Shown: positions 11,101 through 23,831, counted from the stretch's first letter. The stretch is 64,000 bases of DNA from Tanypteryx hageni (GCA_028673005.1 CM054120.1:62308057-62372056), one strand, 5' to 3'. Translations and numbers: made by a program. Notes: generated from the letters alone by a model not told the origin.

Positions 11101-12781
11101 CGATAACATTTTATTAAAGTTTTTATAAGTTTAATTCAAATTACTTTATCAAAATCATTCAGTTACATTACGGAAGGGATTTCAGTCTCCTAAAGGACAT
11201 TATTATTAACAACGAAAATTAAACAAAATTCCGCATCATAAAATAATTAGCTTTACTTACCAAATACTGCTAATTGGGTAATGTAAAAAGTGGCCGTTTT
11301 GGGAAAGTATCCGGGAAAAAGAATTTGTCGGCTACCAAGAACTTCCGAAGCTGTTCCCTTCGTCTGTAGAGAAACACTCGTGATCAACGTAAAATGTTGA
11401 GATCAAACCATGAAAATTAATTATTTCAGAAGAATATCTTAATCACCTATGCGTATTTTCAAACGAATTATCCAGTGTTCAGTCTAAACGAAACATACGA
11501 ACTTGAACTATTGATGTTGTTTCAAAGAGAAACCAAATGAGACTAATCCTCTCAAATAGTTTCCCTCTTTCAAAAAGGACTAGGAAACATTCCTACATCT
11601 GGAAACTATTAAAGGGGTCATTTCCTTTGGCCCATTCGTGCGGAGATAAGAGAAAGACCCAAGTAAGGGACCCGAGACCCTCTCCCTCCTCCTACGGTCA
11701 ACGTTCGGTCGGAATATGGGAAGGGATAGTAAGATAAGCTTGAAGGAATGTGTGAGAAAAGAAACGCTTTTGGAATTTTGTGAAGAGCAAGTGTGGCAGA
11801 ATTAATGATAATTCCATTTACTCGATCACTGTTATTTTTGCAAGTCCTTAGCACAGGTATGTAAGTACTAGCAGCGGCCTCTGTAACTGGCGGATCTCTT
11901 GAAATTGGCGGCCCTAGCTGGCCTATGCAAAGTCCAGCCCTGCCAGTAACTAATAAGAAATAGTAGTATTGGAAAAACAATGCTATTACATATTTTGAAT
12001 TAAATGTCAATGTGAACATTGGGAACCTTCAGATTTTGCGGGATATAAGTTATTTTAACAGCAATATTCGTCACAAAAATTCTTAAAACATCGTGAAAAT
12101 GTTCGTCAGCAAATTAGATTTTGCGAATGTCTTTCGTAAGAACTTTTTACGAAAATGTAATCGCATCCAAATATCGCAATCATTTGTGAGACAAATCGGC
12201 TAATTTTTGGAAAGTATTGCGGAATATAGAATCGAATAAAATTCCACTAAATCATTTGCTTCATATGAATATTTACTTTCTCTATATACGTAGATAAAGA
12301 AAGTATTGTTGCCTTTTTCATTTCTCTCAATATATCTAAATTTAAAATGCAGTATTTAAGCCACCAATACAGTTTATAAGCCAGATATCTCCTTTTGTGA
12401 ATCGAAGTAGAGTTAATATCATAATGGCATATTGCCACAATTAACAAGATATTCTTCGTTCGTGCTCACATAGTGTAAACGCGCCTTTAAAAGCCGATCT
12501 ATTGATCGATTCGACGTGTATTAAAAAATCTATGACAGGAAAACAAACTTCCATTATTTAGGCGTACGTTGTTTCATGTCTCGAACACCTACAATGATTC
12601 TGTGATTTTAATATGCGAATAATTAATGTTATACATTCAAATTTATTCCTTCTCGCATATAACGCAACGAATGTTGTTTAAATTGGTTGCCTAAATCCTC
12701 TTTCAAAACATGAATTGCCCAAATTCATTTTTGGGGGGGGGGGGCACGGGCCCGGTGGCCCCTCCCCTCGGTACGCCACTG
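8200..12781 (-). mobile_element. Near full-length hAT transposon (4,582 bp) with perfect 8-bp TSD
   Basis: The identical octamer CTACATTA flanks both ends (8192-8199 and 12782-12789). Termini are CATAGGCGTACC and CAGTGGCGTACC (inverted), followed on both sides by G-rich subterminal runs and GGCCC. The transposase reads on the minus strand between 11.1 and 8.77 kb; 11.1-12.78 kb is non-coding 5' sequence that includes a possible other hAT end near 11935. Confidence 0.95.
8768..11097 (-). pseudogene. hAT transposase (TTF zinc finger + DUF4371 + hAT dimerisation), nearly intact
   Basis: From the N-terminal side, 11.1-10.66 kb encodes a TTF-type zinc finger: DIGLWPIPLIDNQLVF, FIDRRWLVCS and VFCFFCKLF, in one frame but with two TAA stops (10843-10845 and 10780-10782). 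The catalytic part resumes as LMLEAGDTDLKNH, FAILADEKTDISTTEQL, GYDGAASMTGKFEGVQ and CTSHCLNLAI. A one-base loss in a T6 run at 9799-9804 shifts frame inside YTF/FNTPKR; it then runs on through MCPTRWIERHDSV to TAEITFSTLRRMKTYLRNS and a stop at 8768. Only about three disabling lesions are seen. Region 10.4-10.66 kb, where an intron or lost coding might lie, is unclear. Confidence 0.88.
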
Positions 12782-12789
12782 CTACATTA

Positions 12790-13069
12790 CAATTCATTTC
12801 CTCAAACCGCCGTTAAATTTTGTGTGCGTTGTCAATTTGTAATTTTCTCTTTGCGATGCTAGTCGGCAACTTTCTTCTGCTGAAGAATGACCTAGTCCGA
12901 AAGCGTCTCTCAACTCCTTTCAGGAATTTATCACCACCGGCTTCACAGTAGGTGCGTAATAGATTTTCTTCTTGCAATCGTAATCGATTTGCGCTTTTCA
13001 GTTTCAAACACACATAATTTAAAAAGCGATAAAAATATTTCTGTATCCGTTGATAATGGCGGTCTAAGT
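12790..13069. other. Short unassigned stretch between hAT elements
   Basis: Holds an 89-codon minus-strand open frame (12813-13082, with RSFFSRRKLPTSIAKRK) that I do not recognise and that overlaps the neighbouring MITE by a few bases. There is no splice or codon evidence that it is real. Confidence 0.3.
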
Positions 13070-13361
13070 CAGTGGCGGCCAAACTTTTCTTGTGTAATGC
13101 GTCTCAAATAGAAAAGGTATCGGCGTGCCACATGTAAATGTGAAGCCAAAGAATTTAGTATAAGCCCATTAAAAACACTAGTGATAAAAAAGTACATTAA
13201 AAATTGGATTTCTCGCATGTCATATTAATTGTAATGCGAGCTCTGCTTTATTATTACTAAAAGGTTTGATATTACAATTAAAGAAATGTTTAATTTATTC
13301 ATTACAAGGAAAAGCTTGGTGTACCAGAAATGGCACGCGCACCGTACTTTGGCCACCACTG
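13070..13361. mobile_element. hAT MITE, first of two abutting insertions
   Basis: Inverted ends CAGTGGCGGCCAAACTTT and CAGTGGTGGCCAAAGTAC. Flanks GTCTAAGT (13062-13069) and GTATACGT (13362-13369) match 6/8. Its right flank is also the left flank of the next element. Confidence 0.82.
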
Positions 13362-13679
13362 GTATACGTCAGTGGTTCTTAAACTTTCAATTATCGCGCC
13401 TCCCTTGAATATCATGCGGCCCCCTTGAATATCATGCGGCCCTCTTGAATTTGAATTTAAATTAGTAAAAATAAGAAACTTGAATACACGCCTACATATG
13501 CAACTATTAATAATTTTTATCACATCGTATTTTCTAATATTCCGATAATTTTTAGTATTGTAATCGTGAAAAAATTCCACTTCGAGATTTTGACGAAAAT
13601 ACACGTTTTAGGTGTCCCCGAGTCCATAAAAGTGGTTTTCGCCATGCCGTCTGTCTGTTCGCGGTTCTAGGGCCCAACC

Positions 13680-14600
13680 GCGTACATAAAATCGAATAAT
13701 ATCTCGTATTTGTGCAATATCATCTTTAGCAGATCCCTTTTTCATAAAAATAATGTTGCACAAAAATAAAGGGTAGTTTATTCTTGACGATTTTTAGAAA
13801 ATATTGATTTACTCAAAAATGGCTCCAGAGAATTTGATTAAAATCAATGTAATTGTAGAGCCTGGTGTCACAAATAATACTACGTAAGCTATATAACTTA
13901 AAGTTACTATATGGCGTCCAGGGACATTACAATGTTCTACGCTAAGCTACCTTACTTAAGCCCCATGACGTCACGCCTTCGCCGCGATCCACTCAAAATC
14001 TTACTGCAGTCCAAAGACTAGTACCCCGTACAGTCTATACCAGGAGTCGGCGTTTTTTCTGTCGGGTGCCACTCAATCATTATTTGTGACACTCCGCGCG
14101 TGCCACCCTAAAATTCATTTCATCCAAAACCCTTCCGAAAAGTTTTTTATATAAAAAACATACTGAATGTAATGCGGTATAACTAAAATATTGATTACAA
14201 TTGAAATAAAAGTAGAATTAATTTAAAAATACATATTTTTTATAATTCTTCTCTGAAATATAGTGCCATGTAAAAGTTCTCCGCGTGCTATAGGTTGCCA
14301 ACCCCTGGTCTAGACGGTTAAACTAAATCGAATGATATCTCATATTTGTGGATAATATCATTCATAATAGACACTCGGAAGAGATGAACGATATTGCACA
14401 ACAATTAAGGGTACTTTATTCAAGGATAATTTGAAACAAAATTCGATTTTCTCAAAAATGGCTATAAAGATTTTGATTAAAATCCATCCAATCGTACAGC
14501 CTGATTTCACAAATAATGCTAAGGCCTATGTCCCAAAAATTACTAAATATCGAGCAGTGGCATTAAAATATACGCTAAACTACGGTTAACTTTGATTTAC
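13680..14600. repeat. Diverged direct duplication inside the hAT element
   Basis: About 13680-13960 and 14322-14590 align in order: AATCGAATAATATCTCGTAT versus AATCGAATGATATCTCATAT, then TACTTTATTC-type, CTCAAAAATGGCT, TTTTGATTAAAATC and TCACAAATAATGCTA blocks. The nested MITE lies between the two units. Confidence 0.75.
14041..14307. mobile_element. hAT MITE nested in 13370-14738
   Basis: Ends CAGGAGTCGGCGTTTTTT and CAGGGGTTGGCAACCTAT (inverted). Flanks GTCTATAC and GTCTAGAC match 7/8. Its right end resembles the MITEs at 17427 and 26847, which begin CAGAGGTCAGCAAAC. Confidence 0.8.
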
Positions 14601-14746
14601 GAGCGTTTTTCTTTCATAAGCGTACGCAGTCGACCAAACGTATGTGAGGTTTATGCAATGTATATTGCGCCGTTTATTTTTTTTGTATTTCACCTTACAT
14701 CCAAAATAATTTTGCGGCCCCTAGTTTGAGAAACACTGGTCTACGT

Positions 14747-17426
14747 GTAGGTGTTATGGGAAAGAGTAATAGTTGCAAAACTGGGATTTACGGAAATTTA
14801 ATTTCCGACCGTCGAGGGTGAAATTCAACACTATACATGCTATTGAAACTCAAGTTCAACCGGTTTTTTTGGTCAAAACTAGACAATAATTCTCATTGAA
14901 AATGTAAATTGCCCGCATTAACTACAACATCTGTTTCATCACAGTTTCGCAGGCCGCATTAAATGCTACCGTGGACCGGTTGCAGCCCGCACACTCTTGC
15001 TGCACCTTATATTAGTACGCATCCGATTTTCGATCGTTTCCGGACAGTCAGGTTTCAGTCATTGACGTTCTGTATCGATTTATGCCACGTCACTATATGC
15101 TTCCACTTTGCTGATTTTTTATTATCGTAGCGTTATTTTGCATAACAAAGAGTCCGAATCACTCGTCTTATTTGAATTACGCATTTCCAAGTCTGCTTGG
15201 GTTTCAGAATGAACCACATACGAAAACGCCGGAACCAACCCAGGAATTCCAAGTCGCGTAGAATCGGTAGAGCACCTAACCTAAGACGTTCGTGAACTAC
15301 GGTCATATCACGCTCGAGAATCACTGCAACGAAAATATTTAACTTTGTGATATATTTGCTTTTTCGGCCCCAAAAATTTAATGGGATATCAACTTGGCCA
15401 ACGGTGTCTGGCCACTACTGATAATGGCCAACCATTATGAATACTGGCATATTCCGGATTTTGACAGCAACATATACATGGTTAAATATTTTTGGAGACC
15501 AAATCAAAAGTTACACAAAAATACCCGTTTGCTGACGCAACATGAAAAAGCGCGTTTTATGCATTGAGATTGATTTAGAATTGTAAACTTAAAATTCTTT
15601 ATACATTTAGTAATATAATTATCAAGTAATTAATTACAAAATTCGACCTTTCTATCACTAACCATTTGCTCCGAATCTTACTTTGATAATTTTGAAGGCA
15701 CCCCCTGCCAACCACCGATTTAAAAAAATTCTTCTGCAGTGTTACAGATGGCATTAAAGGTAACACGAATAGTGGAAGTTTTTAACTATCTATAAACATT
15801 TGTTCAGAATCTTAACTTAAAAATGTTCAATGCACCCCCTGCCGCCCACCGATTTCTTCAAAAAATTCCTTTGGCTTATTAATAGGCATCATATATCACA
15901 CACATGCTGCAAATTTGTCTTATATCTCTTACCGTTTACTTGCATTTTTAATTCAATTGAATGTACAGATGGTCAGAGTGAAAAATAAGCACGTTTACAA
16001 AGTAACATGCTATAAATGATTAAAAATTTAGGTGTGTTCATTTTATGAGGTTTATGGAAAATATGAAACCAATGACTTTCAGCACGATGACAGTACTATA
16101 GCATTTTGTTCAGGATTTTTCTCCAAAAAATAAATTATCATGATACAGATACATAACCTTTTCATTTCTTACTTAACTTGAATTAAACTTTAACCTGCCT
16201 TCATTCTGCAATCTTTGGAGTATGATTAATCTTTATTATTTTTAAATTGTTAACCTTTTCCAATACCTTTACGCTTACTGCATTATGTTTTCTGTTTTGG
16301 GAAAACAAATCCTGCACTTTACTTTCATGCTGCTGAGTGCATTGAACTTCATAAAAAATTTTCTTTTTTTATTACTTAAATGTATTTTTCACAAATATTA
16401 CTAATAATAACTTAAATTGATTTGGCTTACAGAAAGTCAATCGTGCAGTGATAGGTTAAATGATTACTTCTGTGCAAAATTACAGCTTGCTATAAAAATC
16501 GGCATTGCGTTTATTTTGAATAGCAATTTTTAATGAAATCATTAATATAAATAGGTTTTATTACAATAATTGAGTCTTCCTTCAAATCTCCTCCGTAACC
16601 TACTTTACCAATTGAATGATTGCTGCCATTTGCATGCACAATAAGTGCACCATTTTTCAACATTAGTATTGCTAAAATTTCTTTAGGGCTCAAGAAGCTA
16701 TTTTACAAGTTTATCAATGGGAGACATGTTTACATGTTTTATTGTTGTATGAGGCATAACAATAATGCAAATACATAACACATTACAAATAGTAAACACA
16801 AGTCTTGTTGGAACTTTAACATGTTTGGCAGATATGCATTGATATTCTGGATTTTAAACTTTCCAAATCTGAGGTGGCTTTAATTGATTTAGTTCAGTGT
16901 AGCCTCTGCTAATTAAGAAATTAAACCAAGACGGAAAATTCATGACTCCCCTAGTCTGTAACATACACACATCTTAGCCAAATGTAGTGAGAAAAACTAA
17001 TTTTTAGCACAACAAAAGCATTTTTCATCTACATATATAAACTTACTAATATCATTCTCTATTCAGTATTATCTTTTCATTGATTCTAAATATAGCTGGC
17101 TTGAATACTAAATTTTTACATACAGAACCATATCATTAATTGCTGAAACAAAAACCAGGCAATAAAATAAATTTAAAACATGTTCACTCACCTAATGGCT
17201 TATATTAAACTGACAAACTAATTCCTTCCAATAACCTTAAAAAGGTTGGGAAAACCTTTTTATGGCTACTGGTTAGTAGATTATACAAAGAAGCTATTAC
17301 AGGTGATGACTGCTGCTTTCTAGCCAAAATGCATATCTGGTTTTCCAAAAGTTTTATGGCCAATGGGGGGACATATTGTACCAATTATACAATTTCATCA
17401 TTGTATTACTTCTAAATCATACATGG
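14747..17426. other. AT-rich stretch without recognised genes
   Basis: I see only short open frames without family motifs. The one repeat is listed separately at 15655-15880. A 60-codon minus-strand frame at 16511-16693 is discussed among rejected items. Confidence 0.5.
15655..15880. repeat. Two-unit diverged tandem repeat
   Basis: CATTTGCTCCGAATCTTACT ... GCACCCCCTGCCAACCACCG at 15.66-15.72 kb recurs as CATTTGTTCAGAATCTTAAC ... GCACCCCCTGCCGCCCACCG at 15.80-15.86 kb, a period of about 135 bp. Confidence 0.75.
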
Positions 17427-17696
17427 CAGAGGTCAGCAAACTTTTCTAAAAGGCTGGCTCCTTTTAAGGCTGCAAGCCATACGTAAAAAGATATATCATG
17501 TATCCTTTGGTTATCAAAATAGTGAAAATCAGGTAAATAATTTATTATTATTAAAATTGCATGATAAAAATTTTTAAGACCATTAATTTTAATTAAAAAG
17601 TATGAAATTGCAGCTCAAATTTTATAGAATGGTTTATCTTCATAGCTTTGCAGGCTGTGTAAAATAATCTTATGGGCTGTAAGTTGCCAACCCCTG
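17427..17696. mobile_element. hAT MITE (CAGAGGTCAGCAAAC family), old copy
   Basis: Ends CAGAGGTCAGCAAACTTT and CAGGGGTTGGCAACTTAC (inverted). Flanks ATACATGG and ATATAGGT match only 5/8. Same family as 26847-27122. Confidence 0.7.
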
Positions 17697-18088
17697 ATAT
17701 AGGTAAAATAATCTCTTTTTGCTAGAAAAACACAATTTTCAAATTAAAAAATATATATATATCCTTACTAGACACAATCTTTTAGCTAACAAAATGTCAT
17801 TTGTGTATGTATACAGGGACATATTAAGGTTGACCCTTGAGGCACACAAATTTAGATGTGTTCATTCCTTCTTGAAAATTATCTATCTATATGAGAATGT
17901 ATTGTAGGTTTAAGTTTTATAAAATGCATCACCTAAAAAAATAATTTTTTACAACCTTTGCATTGGAAAATTTTCAATAATTACAATAAAATATAGATTC
18001 ATCAATACATCACACTCAATGTACAAGTGCATGATAGCATTATGTTTTCAATGATTTATACTAAGTATACAGTAACTCCCCATTATTC

Positions 18089-18298
18089 CCGGCCCTCTGT
18101 TTGTGTGGTTTGAGGAGACCGCACAAAGTCAGCGTTCCGTCCTTCGGAAGGGACATTAAGCCGTTGGCCCCCTTGGTGCTCTTCGTTAAGAGTAGGCTAA
18201 TGCCGGCAATGGGTTTCCTTCCTCCCTTGTGACTGTGTTCAGTGTGGAAGCAATGGCTATAATAATCCAAGAGGTTGGTTAGCCAAAAATACACACAC
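18089..18298 (+). mobile_element. SINE copy, 5'-truncated, with 14-bp TSD
   Basis: Body shared with the SINE at 45255-45567: GAAGGGACATTAAGCCGTTG, CCCCCTTGGTGCTCTTCGT, TAATGCCGGCA, TTCCTCCC, then GCCAAAAATACACACACAC. The duplication ACTCCCCATTATTC is exact at 18075-18088 and 18299-18312. The tRNA-like head is missing, as in a 5'-truncated reverse-transcribed copy. Confidence 0.88.
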
Positions 18299-18466
18299 AC
18301 TCCCCATTATTCATCCTGCTGTTCGTCTATTCATTAATTTGTTGTTTCAAAAGAAATTACCTGAGCAATTTTAAAAAATATTAACTGAAAAGTCCAAACT
18401 GATTCAATGTAAAACAACATTATGCTAAACAACTGACTCTCAATGGGGGTTGGAAATTAAAACCAT

Positions 18467-18715
18467 AGCGGGCTGAGCCGGCTTGATGGTGATGCCAACA
18501 GTCAGACTGCACCGGACCCCATGCTTACATAGGCCCCTCACTCAAAAATATTTATTGTACATGTGAATTAGATTTTTTTAAACTCGGAAAAATATTGAAC
18601 TCTTGCAATGAGAGAACAAGCTCCAAATTTATTAAAATTGACTAATAAAAATTTTTGAATCATAAGAGGCATACATTTTGTACTGGGCCCACAATTTTCC
18701 AAGCCTGCTCTGCTT
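18467..18715. mobile_element. Repeat copy related to the hAT MITE at 21313
   Basis: GGCTTGATGGTGATGCCAAC, AAAAATATTTATTGTACATG, GGAAAAATATTGAACTCTTG and AATAAAAATTTTTGAATCA align in order with the element at 21313-21544. Ends are degenerate and no TSD is visible. Confidence 0.65.
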
Positions 18716-20111
18716 GCTGGTTTAATATTCAGGTGATCTACAAGCACTGAAGGACAATAGCAAGGTAGGCCTACTTGTAATATGGCGTTCAAGTCCTAAG
18801 GCATAGCTTACTCAAGATATTTTTTGAGAATGGTTTGTTGGAGATTTTTACCCATAGTGGTATTGTAAGGGTCAAGACCTTCTAAAGAAAGCTCTGCTCC
18901 TCCACTATGCCACTGGTCTCCCTATCAACTTTGAGTCCTTAACCACAGAAATTAAAAATCTAGTTGTTTCTTCCTCATTCACATTGGATGTTGCATTGGG
19001 AGTACATTAATATTTTTTGTAAGATATTATTGTCAAAAAATGAGTAAAGCTACATCAAATAGATAATTGTAGAAAGATTCTCATTGTCGGAATATATCTT
19101 CAGTGTATTATATATATAACATAAATGATAAGTCAATGGATCAGTTGGCTCTGTTGTTCGTTGAAACCCTCAGGAACACATCCATGATGAATAGAAAGGA
19201 TTTACTTTACACTTTTTATACATTTATTTCTGATATTTATGTACCCTCAAAATTGTTGTCCTTTAGGTCCAGGTCTCGAAGGTCAATTGGTTAATATGCC
19301 CCTGTATGGGTGTATGTGTATACATATACATAAATATCCATGCATGTTATTATAAAAGCATTCTAAGTCTTTGATTTAATATTTCAGAGACAACTCCAAC
19401 AAACACTTCTGTATGCATACTTCTAATGTTCAAACACAACCAAATCTTACACAGTGAATTCCACTTACAGGAATTATGTTGGACAACAATGATTCGATAC
19501 AATTTACCAGGTGATTCAACAACATATTAGGTGACCCTTGAAATCCATCAAATTTCCAACATCAAAAAGAGGAATCATATTTATTTAGCCTTGGACCCAC
19601 ATGGAAGACACAAAAAGAGATGCTCCCAAAGTTCCAAATATAGAAAAAAAATGTTTTACTCTGGCATTGCTACAAACAGTCGCAGATCTGCAGTAAGTCC
19701 ACATAAGGTCATGACTTGAGGGCAGCTAAATATCGAAATTTTTACTTTTTGATGAAAATTTTTATAACATTTTCTCTAATGTAAATTTAATCTAACAATA
19801 ACTTTTTAAAATTTTTTTATTTAGAAACAAATCTTTCATGAATTATTAATTGGGGCAGCCAAACTAAATAGCTTTGGCGTGGCAAATGTCCAAATCTGCC
19901 ACTGATGATGGTGGCAGTCTATGGTAGCAAAATTGTTTTTGGCCACACACAAGTCCTTCCATTGTGTAATTTCTGCAGCATACCAATGAGTCAACATACA
20001 ACAACGAATATCACAGAAAATGAAAACCATCAAGTTATTTAAAAACAAAGTAATTCATGTAAGACAGGGTTCTCCAGACTAGGGCCCTCAGACCATATAT
20101 GGCCTGTAACA
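18716..20111. other. No recognised gene
   Basis: AT-rich, with open frames under 65 codons and no motifs I recognise. A solitary hAT-like end (CAGGGTTCTCCAGACTAGGG) lies near 20066. Confidence 0.45.
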
Positions 20112-20119
20112 CCCTAGTT

Positions 20120-20636
20120 CAGGCATGTCAAATCGAGGAATCAGGGATGCATTAACCTATTTGTGTATTGTGTGCGATAAATCAGACAGGAAAGGGAGAA
20201 GTTTTCCATGGCATATGATGATGTTCCCTTTATTGTAAAATGGTTTATTATAATTCCTAACATGTGCCTTCATCTAGATTTAATTTGTCTCAAGTTTCAT
20301 TTGTATATACCCTATATTGACGAAAGTTATTGAAATTTAAATAAGAAAATCAAAAGATAACATTATGTGCTAAGGGGGTTAAGCAATGGATATTATGGAA
20401 GGGTCACATTAGGACCAGAGTCAGAAAAAATAGACTTTTCTCAATGACTGGATGTCTGTTTTGCAAAAAATGATAATATAGAAACTGCATTCTCTTGTAT
20501 CTCAATAAATAACAAAAAATCTTGTTTCCTTTTCACAAAAATAAATTACTAACATAAAATCTCGAACGATTTAAGACAAAAATTCAGATTCGGCTCACAC
20601 TATGCTGCAGAAAGGGCTGCCAGTTTGACATGCCTG
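20120..20636. mobile_element. hAT MITE with perfect 8-bp TSD
   Basis: Ends CAGGCATGTCAAATCG and CAGGCATGTCAAACTGG (inverted). The duplication CCCTAGTT is identical at 20112-20119 and 20637-20644. Non-coding. Confidence 0.93.
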
Positions 20637-21312
20637 CCCTAGTTACTGGCCAATAAAACATTTTGAAAATAAAAATAAATATATTTACCAACTATTCTAT
20701 CGCTACACATAAATAATATAAGCTATGATACTTAAGTCACAAATGATTCAGAACCTATAAAATTATGGGTTTAGCTGTCCAATAAAAAAGGATGAAGTTC
20801 CCACATATATAGGGTGACCATATCTTACAGTTTTCTGGGATTTTCCCCAATTTGGAGTACTGCCTATGCATCTTGAAAAAGTTCTTTTATACACTGGATT
20901 TTCTGTATCGCAAGTACACCTACTATTTAATTTCACTTCACTGTTTAAAAATGTGATTTTTTCCTTTACAATGCATGATGGCATGCCATATCATTGATAT
21001 TCTGATATTAAAATCCAATCATAAAAGTCCCTCAACATTCCTGGGAATGACCGAGAATTTCAAATCCATGAGTTAAAACCAAAACCTTAAGAAAGATGAA
21101 AATTTCCAAAAATGCGATCATTTTAATGTAAAAAGGTACAACATGGCAAAAATATACACACCCACGCATGAATATCATGAGAAAATTAAACAATTCCCTT
21201 GCCTATGTATTGAAAACAACAACTTATGCATGATGCTGTAGATTAAATCTGTGAATAGCCAAGTTGAAATTCTGTAAATGTTAAATAGGTGTTCACAGAA
21301 AACCACTGCAAA

Positions 21313-21544
21313 CAGGGCCAGCTTGATGGCAGTGCCAATGGTGCAAGTGCAACAGGCCCTGTGCTCTCTAAAAATATTTGGTGTGCTTTTAATGTACATA
21401 CATTTAAAAAGCCGGAAAAATATTGAACTGTCATAATGAGAGGCATCGCTTTATCTATTTGAATTTACGATTAAAAATTTTTGATGCAAAAAAAGCCATG
21501 TGTGTTCTTTGAAACAGGCCCTATGATATTCCTAGCTGGATCTG
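21313..21544. mobile_element. hAT MITE with perfect 8-bp TSD
   Basis: Ends CAGGGCCAGCTTGATGG and CAGATCCAGCTAGG (inverted). ACTGCAAA is identical at 21305-21312 and 21545-21552. The copy at 18467 belongs to the same family. Confidence 0.9.
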
Positions 21545-21552
21545 ACTGCAAA

Positions 21553-23379
21553 TAATCAAAACTTTGAATGCCAAAACTGTAAATGTTGAAAATTTGCTAT
21601 ATTGTTTGTGACTGAGTCAAATAATGATTTTTAATTTCATCTTAAGTTTGTGTAAATTCACTTTAGAGTTATCAAATGTTTAGCTTATTTAATTAGTCAC
21701 TCTGCCATTTCAAAAATTTGCATGTAATGATTTGATGCTCTTAAGAACAAAGACTACAACTCCATATTAACTTATTATTGCACCTGATAAGAGTGTCATA
21801 GGGGACATTAATGGATTTACTATGGTGGAATAAAAGGCCATAGCTTAAGGTTTATTTTCAATTTTGAAGGGAAAAACATTGATAATAATAGGCACAATTT
21901 AAAATCAAAGATCTCTCTGCATTAACTGTAAAATCTCTCAAGAAATCTGTGATTTGTGTTATATAAGACTCTAAAGTGTATGTTTCTGTTTATTTTCTGA
22001 TCTAATCTGTGAAAATATTGTATTTTTAAATTTGCAAAACAAAAATAAAAATATATCCAAACTATGCAAAATTTGTTTATACAGACCCTTGCCAACTGTG
22101 GTTGAAAAATTGTATCTATACTCAATTCCACCCTGAGTTGACTACTTTTGAGAATAAGGTGGAGGAAACAAAAAACCAGAATTGTGAAGCGTTGTTTTTT
22201 TAGCTGCTCATATATATGAAGTTTACATAATTATCCCTTGGTTATGGTCATACTTGCATTCTTTAAAACGTGTCATTTCGTGAAAATTCGTTAAGGAGGG
22301 TGTTTTCCCACAATAAAAAGCTATAACAAAAAAAAATGATTTTATAAACCCGGAACAAGGTCTTACATAATCTTTTTTTATAAAGATCTTTTGATTTTGT
22401 TCCTGATTCAAATACTAATTTTCGTGAAATCGGATTTTTTTATTTATTCATTGATTTTGGATTAATTCATTAAACAAAATATACCTAATGCATTGTAAAT
22501 GAGCTTTAAATTACAATTTTACATTTATACGTTCATTTGCATAATACTTATTTAATATTACAAATGTCAATCTGTGACTGAAAATGTATGAACAGACAGA
22601 AACTTTTTATATAAATTTGATGTTATTTTCTAATGAAATCATTAAAATGACTAAGATTCAGCTTTTATTAGTTATATTATAAAGCATGGAAATTTAGTCA
22701 TGATGAATGCTTTTCACTTCAATTTTTATTTACTTTTGGTGGTGGGTATCACGAAATATGTTGATTGGTTTTAGACAGCCTTTAAAAAAGTTTGGGAGTT
22801 ACAACGTGATAATACATATCTCAATCTGGCACAGCATCTTAGCCTTCTTATTTTTAATAAATTTCTCGAATTTTTATAAAATTAAGATATACCTAAAAAT
22901 TTGGCAACTGAGCAGGATTAGAGAAGGACAGAGCGATAGGGAAAAGCTATGGAAAACAGAGATAGCGATAGCCCATAAGACACCATACTGTCAACTAAGT
23001 GTGGAATGCGCTATAGTTTTGTCAACTGTGGTATCCAGTCTTGAGTATATGCAGTTCTCTGAATGGCCATGTCTAGTTGGGTAATTTTAATAATATTAAA
23101 AGTTATGTTATTGAAGAAGCTACATACTAACTAGTCTTTACCAGAAGGAGAGACATAGAAAAGAGCATTTTTAGCTCCTGAAAAGACAGTGAATTAGTTG
23201 AGAGGTAGAAGTTTGAGGAATATGAAGCATAAGGTCAGGCAGGTGGCATGAACAGGGGTTGCCCAGCCATTATATTATTGATGTATAGTACTTCTTTGTA
23301 CTTGGAACATATTTTCTTTGGTATTTTTATATAATAAACAGTTTAAGTATAGCATACTTATTTTTAATATTGAAGCGTA
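21553..23379. other. No recognised gene
   Basis: Includes a 125-codon plus-strand open frame at 22707-23084 (hydrophobic start, then KIWQLSRIREGQSDREK) without any family match or splice context. GCCAACTGTGG-type short repeats occur near 22090, 23020 and 23905. Confidence 0.4.
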
Positions 23380-23387
23380 CATTATAG

Positions 23388-23831
23388 CAGTACTCCCCAA
23401 CTGGTGTGCCGAAGCACTGTTATGCCACAGTTTGGTGCACTGAGGTACATTTTAGGGAAAGAAAAAAATGCTGTAGTATTATTCTCAAGCTAAGACCACA
23501 GATGCAAAACCTACCATAAAAAGTGATACTTTATGGTAAGATTTCTCATGCTGTTCCAGTTACTTGAAACTGAAACCAAGTTGCTTTGTAAATGGATAAT
23601 TGGCAATTTTTTCCATCGAATTACTTTCTAATCTGGACCAAATATTTAAACGATGTGAAAAATGTAGATTCTAGCAATAACTGCCTACATCTGTGTTGAA
23701 AAGACTATTATTTTCTTGTCGACTACAAGGTGGTTAAAATGTTCCACACAGTCTTATAAATATGGTTGTGTGCTATGAAGTTTGAGTTAACTCAAAAGTT
23801 TGCCATGAAATTAAATTGTTGCGGAACACTT
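23388..23831. mobile_element. hAT MITE with perfect 8-bp TSD
   Basis: Left end CAGTACTCCCCAACTGGTG; right end read inward AAGTGTTCCGCAAC. CATTATAG is identical at 23380-23387 and 23832-23839. The right terminal base has drifted from the usual C. Confidence 0.83.

Larger units (their letters stand above)
13370..14738. mobile_element. Non-autonomous hAT element sharing a target octamer with its neighbour
   Basis: Ends CAGTGGTTCTTAAACTTT and CAGTGTTTCTCAAACTAG (inverted). Flanks GTATACGT (13362-13369) and GTCTACGT (14739-14746) match 7/8. It contains a nested MITE and an internal direct duplication. No transposase seen. Confidence 0.82.

Noticed and set aside
16511..16693. 60-codon minus-strand frame (ending GGDLKEDSIIVIKPIY...) as a candidate exon
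   Set aside because: Looks mildly protein-like and has AAATTTTAG and GTAAAG near its sides, but it is short, has no recognised family and no partner exon in phase; too weak to annotate.
22707..23084. 125-codon plus-strand open frame with hydrophobic start
   Set aside because: No family motif, no splice context and low-complexity Ile/Phe-rich start; expected by chance in 64 kb of AT-rich DNA.
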